From the NCBI RefSeq assembly GCF_016920785.2, contig NW_024609879.1:10479145-10543144 (forward strand): a DNA stretch of 64,000 nt. Reading direction: 5' to 3'. The notes below the pieces were generated by a model. It searched no databases and had not been told where the DNA came from. It worked only from the letters and a program-made list of their open reading frames with translations. Of the stretch, positions 23,263 through 31,400 are shown in pieces. Each line of letters starts with the position of its first letter. Positions within the stretch are counted from its first letter, which is position 1. The position numbers and the translations under genes are program-made. The DNA comes from Ixodes scapularis (taxonomy: Eukaryota > Arthropoda > Arachnida > Ixodida > Ixodidae).

Positions 23263-25491
23263 CTACTTCCTTGCAGTACTTGCACTTGCAAATTTTCTCG
23301 ACTCCAGTGCCTTCTTCTGCTTCTGGTGCTCACACCTACTTACTTCCTTGAGGTAGATCCTAATACGCAACATAGTGAACCTTCGAAGTAGATGCATTTT
23401 GATAGGATGGCAGTTTGGGAACTGAAGATGCTCGGTAGCCTTTGTCATCTTATCTACCAGCCTGTCAGTGCAGTTTGTCTGCTTATGAAGAATGTCTTCA
23501 TTTTGTCTGAATACTGCCTCAGACACCTGCAGTAACGCAGTCAGGCCCTTGCTTGGAACAGTGAGTGCCCCGTCCTTGTAACACTTCGAAAGTGTAAACT
23601 TCACCGCTTCATCAGTATTTTGCTGATCCACAGCAGCTTGTCTGCAAGATCCACATGTTACGTTGTTCTTCAGGACAGAGGCAGCAAGGTAGCCTGCCAA
23701 GTACAGAAATGCACTTTTTTCAGTGCTTGGCATCACGAGGTCCTCTTCCGGATCAGCTTCACAGGTGCCTTCCACCAGCTCCCTCACCTCTTGAGGAGTG
23801 GCAGTACGGTAGTCGGCCAAGAAGAAGGCTCCATCGTCGACGGAGTAACTGGTGTGTGCAGGAGTCTTCAAGTACTGCGACACACTAATGATGCGAAGAG
23901 CAACTTTGCACTGATAGGGTGTAGGAATCGGGTTCCTTCCTCGAACAACAGAAAACAGGTTCTCGAGGCTATCTTGAGTGAAGCGGCTGGTCAGAACGAA
24001 GGTGTACTTGTCATCATGCAGGAGAGTATGTTGGATTCCCAAAATGCTCCTGGTACTTATCAGCACCCCTGTCTGTACAGGCTTCCAAGCGCCATCTCCT
24101 ATCTTCACCCTCAGGAAGAGGTCCATCAAAAACTCTAGAAATGCTACAGCTTCGTTGTGTTTCTCCGGCCTAATCAAACTGAGCGCCATTCCAGGGTGCC
24201 GACTGCACATTAGGTCAAACCATCTGTTGACCATCTTGAAAAACCAGGCGGTTGTCAGGGCTTGATGACTGATTTTGCCTTCTCTTACCAGCTCCTCAAT
24301 GGCACATGCGGTCCTGTGGCTCATTAGGTCAACAGCATAACTGACCTTCATTTTGTCGAAATGCCCTTGCACCAGGTGCGTGTCCGTAAGATGAGAAGCC
24401 AGCTTGAAAACATTCTTCCTGTCGTGTGCTAGAAGTTCCTTCACAGGCCACAGATGGACAACCTGTGATGGCAAGTTGAACTTATCAACAATGTCTTGTG
24501 GAAGGACTACCTGCTGGGATCGACACAGATGGTTCCTCAGATTTTTGATGATGTGCGGAACATCGGCAAGGAAAAACATCCTCTTTGACGGATCATCTGG
24601 ATGGGGCGTGCTGGAGGAAACCTTGCAGTATCTGCCAGCAATGATGCCGAATTCTTTCCACATGGCCCGGTTGCCCGACCCCATGTCCCTTGTCACGGCA
24701 ACAACGTCCAATCCAATGGCTGTGCATCGTCGGATGATATCCCTGACGACACCTGCACAATCAGGGCCACCAAATGAAGCTCCTGTAAAGTGGTAGGCCA
24801 CTACTTGTTTCCATCGCGTAGACACCCCTCCAATCATGAAGACCAAGCAGTGGGTCGCCAATGTAGGAGCAGGTTCCTTAGCACATGCCTGAGCAGGTCC
24901 CTGGGCAGATGCCTGAGCAGATGCCTGGGCAGATGGCTGAGCAGATCCCTGAATGGATGCCTGAGGAGATTCCTCAGCAGATGTAGGCTGGGTTCCTCCC
25001 AACGTTGTGAAGCCGCAGGAACTCTGTGTGCTGGGGTCATACTCAACTTTATCGTGAAGCTGCATTTCATCAAGCATCAGAACACATTTCTTTTCTTGTG
25101 CATGGAAGTTGGCTATTTTAACCTTCATGAGGTCGAACACCTCGCCCAGAACGCCAGGCTCAAACTTTATTCCTTGAATGTGGCTTTGAAGGGTACGCTC
25201 AGCCGGCAGGGGTTGTCCTTGTGCACGTAGAAGGTTGTAACCGGTTGATCCACATGTGAAATGTAGTTGCAGTCCCTTTTTTATTGTAGCGGATGACCAC
25301 GCACTTCCACGGTTGGACTTCCTGCCGAGAGCACGAATTTGATCTTCTGTGAACACAGCTTGGAGGCCATCAGCGACATTCATTTTTTGAGAAAATGCAC
25401 TATTCGTTTTCTGCAAACGGCTGACTTTGTGCCTGAGCTGGGTCACATAATTCTCTTGCTGGGCCAACTTCCGCTGCAGTTCAGCCAACTC
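23263..25491 (-). CDS. Terminal exon: coiled coil and P-type transposase catalytic domain
   Basis: The acceptor is TTTATGTTGCAG ending at 25,492; the exon then runs 742 codons without a stop. The first 30 residues form a leucine-rich coiled coil (ELAELQRKLAQQ, then QLRHKVSRLQ), where P transposase has its dimerisation zipper. Then come W.SATI.KGLQLHF, GYNLLRAQGQPLPAERTLQ and LMLDEMQLHDKVEYD, the first catalytic Asp region. VTRDMGSGNR follows as the second acidic site and TSRFTQDSLENLFSVVRG as the last acidic site. All three acidic positions look intact, as do VPHIIKNLRNH and the WPVKELLAHDRK segment. A low-complexity insertion rich in Ala, Gln and Ser (24,880-24,985) follows the first acidic site. 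The exon also remains open upstream into the intron by 35 codons, but the splice acceptor and phase favour 25,491. Confidence 0.9.
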   Translation of the reverse strand, partial: ELAELQRKLAQQENYVTQLRHKVSRLQKTNSAFSQKMNVADGLQAVFTEDQIRALGRKSNRGSAWSSATIKKGLQLHFTCGSTGYNLLRAQGQPLPAERTLQSHIQGIKFEPGVLGEVFDLMKVKIANFHAQEKKCVLMLDEMQLHDKVEYDPSTQSSCGFTTLGGTQPTSAEESPQASIQGSAQPSAQASAQASAQGPAQACAKEPAPTLATHCLVFMIGGVSTRWKQVVAYHFTGASFGGPDCAGVVRDIIRRCTAIGLDVVAVTRDMGSGNRAMWKEFGIIAGRYCKVSSSTPHPDDPSKRMFFLADVPHIIKNLRNHLCRSQQVVLPQDIVDKFNLPSQVVHLWPVKELLAHDRKNVFKLASHLTDTHLVQGHFDKMKVSYAVDLMSHRTACAIEELVREGKISHQALTTAWFFKMVNRWFDLMCSRHPGMALSLIRPEKHNEAVAFLEFLMDLFLRVKIGDGAWKPVQTGVLISTRSILGIQHTLLHDDKYTFVLTSRFTQDSLENLFSVVRGRNPIPTPYQCKVALRIISVSQYLKTPAHTSYSVDDGAFFLADYRTATPQEVRELVEGTCEADPEEDLVMPSTEKSAFLYLAGYLAASVLKNNVTCGSCRQAAVDQQNTDEAVKFTLSKCYKDGALTVPSKGLTALLQVSEAVFRQNEDILHKQTNCTDRLVDKMTKATEHLQFPNCHPIKMHLLRRFTMLRIRIYLKEVSRCEHQKQKKALESRKFASASTARK

Positions 25492-28400
25492 CTGCAACAT
25501 AAATGTCAGTATTATTGAGTGTTGTATATTGGGAAGCAGCAGCAATGTAGCCCCTGCAGTTGCATGCGTGCCATAATGTCCCGAGAAATAGCCCACCGAA
25601 CTTTGGGTGCATGTTAAATAAAAATAATGTCTGGGCTAACTTTCGGAGTGCAAAACTTGGTCCAAGTGTACTCATTGAAAAAGAAAAAATCATGCTAAAA
25701 ACAAGGATGGGCTATCCTTTGGGGATGGGTCATCTCTCAGAATATTACTTAGTGATAATAGACCAAATCGACAAAACTTCAGTATCTGCATTTGGCAAAC
25801 ATTCTAGTTAGGATATACCGTAATACCCCGACTCAACGCCCACCACCCGAAAATCATGAAAAAGTGGAATTGGCGGCGACATGGTGTCTAAATGCAAAAA
25901 GTGAAAAAGAAAGCAACAGAATACTCCTTTTTCTTCACACATTTGCATGGCTCGATTGGAGTTACACCGTCTTCAAAACTTTTGTTTTTATCATCGTAAC
26001 GAGATGCTAGAAACAGCAGTGCCGCATAAAACAGAACCTACCATCCGCTCTTAGATATGCATAATAAAGAGATTGGACGTGCTTCGCACGGCCGCGGCCG
26101 AAAGAGTGCCTTACATTGCGGCGAGCACATAAATGCCGCTTGTGCTAACATGCCCATTCAATGCTCCTGAACTAAAATCATGCAACTATGTGTAAAGGAA
26201 CATAAAGAAGAAAAAAAATCGCAGCGTGTTCGTTTTTGTGAAGTGTCGGGCGTCAGACTTGTGAAAGGGGGCTGCCTCTTTCGCAAACTTCTTCTATAGT
26301 CAGTTTCAAGCAAGGTAACTGGCCGCCGCCATTTCTTCGCTCTTGCCAGCAAGCATGTGCAACTGCAAGCCTGCCAAAGCCACCTTCATGCGGGCTGCAC
26401 GTGCTGGTGCCCCATGCACAAGGTTGGGGCACCAGCGGGGACGCCATGTATGCAAACGTCTATACACGAACTCAACTCTCCTACGTCACGCCGCGCTGGC
26501 GGCGCGTTGGACGCACTTCCGGTCTGGGGCGGTGGGCAGAAGTTGCCAAGCGAGACATGCGTTCCTGTGTCCTTTGGGAAGAAACCAGACAAAAAACCTG
26601 CCTTCTCGTCAAAATTCTGCGACGGGGGCTGTACCAAGAGAGTCTGGAAAGGTTTGAAGATCAGTTTTCATGTGTTTCTGCCCCCTCCGTTCGTCCGAGA
26701 ACGTGGATAGTAGCCGTGAAAAGGGCAAACCAGACGCTGTCGAACTACGATTGCTTGTGCGGGCAACGCTTTGTGGTCGCCAGATGTATGTTTTGTTCCA
26801 AAATGAACGAGAGAAAACCGTCGAGTTGTCCGGACCACCCACGAGTTCAGTGCGTCTTCAAATTCACACGGCCGCCTGATCGCTCGAACTTTCGTCTGCC
26901 TGCTCTTTCAAACTTGTCTGCTTTTTTTAGTCTGCTTGTTCAAACAAAACCGGCCCGTAGACCAAACTTTGACCCGGCGATTGCAATAAGAAGTAATTGC
27001 AGGCCTCAAAAGACTTAAATAGGCTCGGTGTAAACAGTAGATACAAGATGTTGATTATTGGTACCAGTGGCCATCACCAACTTGTTACGCTTGGTCTGTC
27101 CCGCTTCCGATTTCAGTATCGATGTCGATCATCGCTTTTGCAGCACGAGCGACGTCGCGACCGAAAATAACTAGAAGAATCTCATCGTGGTTTCGGCGTC
27201 CATGCGGATGAATCGCCGCACGTAATTATTTATGCAAAGTTTAGCGGCGTAACGAGCCTTGATAATATCGCTCAGGCGATTAAAATGGTAAGACATTGAT
27301 ATGAGGATGTAGAATTGACAATTACAACTCGAAAAAGAGTATGCAGACTCGCACAGACGCCGACAACGTGATATTCGAATGGTTTGTTGACGCGGGACGC
27401 GGTGCTTTTTGCCCGCACTCCATTGCGCATGCGTTCGAACTGTCGTCTGCTCTTTCAAACTTGTCTGCTTTTTGTCGTCAGTTCGTTCAAACGACAGCGG
27501 CCCGTTAACCAAACGTTGACCCGGTAATTGCGATAAGAACTAACTGCAGGCCTCAAAACACTTTTGAAGGTTGGTTGGGGTAAGTAGGCTAAGTGTAAAC
27601 AGTAGATACAAAAGATGTTGATCATTGTTACTAGTGGCCATGATCTACTTGTAATTCCCGATTCTACTTGCGGTTTTCAGTATCGACGTCCACCATTGCA
27701 GCTACGGCCCACGCTTTTGCAGCTCGAGCGACGTCGCGACTGAAAATAGCAAGCAGAATCTCATCGTGGGAGTCAGGCTTTAGCGCCCTTTCTGCGGCGT
27801 CCACGTGAAATGAATCGCCGCACGTCACATTATTCACGCAAAGTTTTGCCTCGTTAATTTGGCTGAAGCCGCTGAAGTAGTCAGACATTGTCAGGAGGAC
27901 GTAGAATCAACAATTCCAACGCGAAAAAGAGCACGGAGACTCCCACTGACTCCGACAACAACGCAATTCAATGGTTTGTTTATGGGCGACGGCGGTCTTC
28001 TTGCCCACCGTCCACCGCGCATGCGCGGCGCCGGTGGCGTCCGCTAGGGGCGCTCCGGTTTGTTTGTATACATGAGTTGGTGTATACTCCATCTCTCTTT
28101 TTGGCTTCAATGTTGGCAAAGGCATGTGCACGAGAGTGTGGTTCTGCAGAATGCTTTGCTTGCAGGAGCAGTCGCGCAGAAAAAGCGGTTTTTGAAACCA
28201 GACCCTCGCGCCCGTGCCTTTCTCAGCACTGAAGCCAACTTCTGAGATGGAGTATAGACGATTTCAAGCAGGGCAGCTGGCCGCCGCCATTTCTTTGCTC
28301 ATGCCAGCAAGCATGGGCAATCGCAAGCCTACCAAAGCTACGTTCACATGGATACTGCACGTGCTGGTGCCCTATGCATTTGCATGGGGCACCAGCTGGG

Positions 28401-31400
28401 ACGCCATATTTGCAAACGTCTATAGAGCCTGCTGTGTTGGTGGTGCCTGCGTGCAAGCGTGTGACACAGACGGATAGCTATGTTACTGCACAGTTTGGAG
28501 AACGCACTGCTTCAGCCAAAGAGAGGAAGGCAATAGTGTAAAGTCCGGATATTTCGCAAACTTTGGGAGTGTCTGAGCTTCACCTATCACGGTCTTCAAA
28601 TCCGTCGAACGAGACATTACTGTGGGAATTAAATACAAAAGGCTTCGTTTTGTCAAACTCTCCGTTTCGGCTTTGTTTTGTTTTTTATAGATGTTTACAT
28701 TCTGGGACAATGAGTGTTTGCTGCACTTGGTCATTTGCAGTATGGTGCTTTCCGGGAAGAAATGAGCTTTCTTTTATTTCCGAACAAAACAAAATGTTCG
28801 TTCCGTTAGCTCCATTTTATTTTATTTTTTCGGTTCGTGGTCTTTGATCTCCGAGTCTGCGGTCGGGGTTTTCATACTTGCTCATAGTTGTGAACAAAGA
28901 AAGCTTCTGTTATCTCTCTAGATTTCATTGTCACGAACGTTTTTCCACCTTGGGGACCACGGAAGGATGGGTGTTCACCGATGTCATGATCAGCGGTTCG
29001 GTATTCTGTAGGGAAGGGCGAAGACTGTGTTTTTTTTTTTAGAAAACTGATATTTCGTCTAAAAAGTGGGGTGGGCGATGACTCGGGGTGGGCGTTGAGT
29101 CGGGATGTTACGGTAGGTATGTACTATTGTGATACATTCAAATACGAACAGCAGAGCGCATGGCTTTCGTTACATGCTGCATAGCCTGGCGACGGGCCAG
29201 CAAAAGTTGGGTGCGAGGATTCTAATTTAATTCTAATATGCCTTGAACACCGCACGGTGTGTGAGCACCGACTTATCGTGCTTCGGTGCTGTGGCCTGTT
29301 CACCCCTATATACAGTTATTTAGCGCGGACAGGCCCCCAGTGCCACGGCACAACAAGTTAAAGTGCTGACACACCAAGCGATGCTCAAGGCATATTAGAA
29401 CTAGATTAGAAACCTCGTACCCAACCTTCGCTGGCCCGTCGCCAGGCTGCGGAGCACGTACCGAAAGCCACGCGCTCCGTTGTTCGTACTTGAATGTATC
29501 GCGATAGTACATTCAAAAGCTGCATTTGGAAAATATTGTAGCTTGGCAGATACCCTGATGGTTAAAGTGTTATTTCACTATACTGTCTTCACTCTGGCCA
29601 TAAAAGCAAAGCCTACCAAAGTCTGGTCCGCAGCGTGGGCTGAAGATGACATTCCCACGCAGTCGTCGCCTTTGCTGTCGAGATGGCCGTTCAGGGGCAC
29701 AGCATGAGAATCACTGCAGAGCATGTGGTGTTGGTGATCGACGTTCGCAGCCTGCAATAGAGTTACAAAAGGTTTCGGCAATCAGTTCTGTTGCAACTTT
29801 CACAGACATGTACATGTTCTGGAATTTATTGCAGTACTCAGGTATACTTACCGAAGGGTGTGCCTCACAATGAGCTAGAATCGACGGGGCTGGCGAGCAA
29901 GGGTGGAGCATTTGAGAAGGAACTGCCGCCTCCACGTCCTGTAGTACAGAGTCAGGCATGCAAAGACAAAGTGTAAGCTCGAACCAGCATCAAACATGGC
30001 TGCCTGCACTCTGGCAATGAAAACGATGCCTACCAAGGTGTGGTTCGCAGCGTAGGCTGAATCTGAAACCACCGTGCTGTCATGCCCTTCGCTGCCGGGA
30101 TGACCGTTGGGGAGCACAGTATCCGAGTCGTCGCGGAGCGCGTAGTGTTGGTGATCGACGTTCGCAGCCTGCAATAGAGTTACAAAAGGTTTCGGCAATC
30201 AGTTCTGTTGCAACTTTCACAGACATGCACATTTTCTGGAATTTATTGCAGTACTCAGATGTACTTACCGAAGAGTGTGCCTCACAATGAGCTAGAATCG
30301 ACGGGGCTGGCGAGCAAGGTTGAAGCATTCCAAAAGGAACTGCCGCCTGCACGTCCTGTAGTACAGAGTCAGGCATGCAAAGACAAAGTGTAAGCTCAAA
30401 CAAGCATCAAACATGGCTGCCTGCACTCTGGCAATGAAAACGATGCCTACCAAGGTGTGGTTCGCAGCGTAGGCTGAATCTGAAACCACCGTGCTGTCAT
30501 GCCCTTCGCTGCCGGGATGACCGTTGGGGAGCACAGTATCCGAGTCGTCGCGAAGCGTGTAGTGTTGGTGATCGGCGTTCGCAGCCTGCAATAGAGTTAC
30601 AAAAGGTTTCGGCAATCAGTTCTGTTGCAACTTTCACAGACATGCACATTTTCTGGAATTTATTGCAGTACTCAGATGTACTTACCGAAGAGTGTGCCTC
30701 ACAATGAGCTAGAATCGACGGGGCTGGCGAGCAAGGTTGAAGCATTCCAAAAGGAACTGCCGCCTGCACGTCCTGTAGTACAGAGTCAGGCATGCAAAAA
30801 CAAAGTGTAAGCTCAAACAAGCATCAAACATGGCTGCCTGCACTCTGGCAATGAAAACGATGCCTACCAAGGTGTGGTTCGCAGCGTAGGCTGAATCTGA
30901 AACCACCGTGCTGTCATGCCCTTCGCTGCCGGGATGACCGTTGGGGAGCACAGTATCCGAGTCGTCGCGGAGCGTGTAGTGTTGGTGATCGACGTTCGCA
31001 GCCTGCAATAGAGTTACAAAAGGTTTCGGCAATCAGTTCTGTTGCAACTTTCACAGACATGTACATGTTCTGGAATTTATTGAAGTACTCAGGTATACTT
31101 ACAGAAGGGTATGCCTCACAATGAGCTAGAATCGACGGGGCTGGCGAGCAAGGGTGGAGCATTTGAGAAGGAACTGTAGCCTGCACGACCTGTAGTTCAG
31201 AGTCAGGCATGCAAAGACAAAGTGTAAGCTCAAACAAGCATCAAACATGGCTGCCTGCACTCTGGCAATGAAGACGATGCCTACCAAGGTGTGGTCCACA
31301 GCGCAAGCTGAATATGATATCGCCGTGCTGTCATCCCCTTCGCTCTCGCGATGACCGTTGGGGAGCACAGCATCCGAGTCGCCACGGAGCGTGTGGTGCT

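Larger units (their letters stand above)
25816..29115. mobile_element. 3.3-kb TA-flanked TIR element in the THAP/P intron
   Basis: The left end TACCGTAATACCCCGACTCA and the right end (complement TACCGTAACATCCCGACTCA) match over about 30 bp, continuing into CGCCCACC on both sides. The target appears to be TA. The interior contains a direct-repeat pair (26,270-26,465 and 28,235-28,430) and a tandem duplication (26,880-28,025). No transposase is recognised, so it is probably non-autonomous with captured or duplicated cargo. It accounts for most of the 4.1-kb intron between exon B7 and the terminal exon. Confidence 0.68.

Noticed and set aside
23620..25230. Plus-strand frames opposite the P-type transposase
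   Set aside because: They are antisense shadows of the long conserved minus-strand exon.
26401..27018. 205-codon plus-strand protein
   Set aside because: It crosses the boundary into the tandem duplication, has no domain, and the frame is not kept in the second unit.
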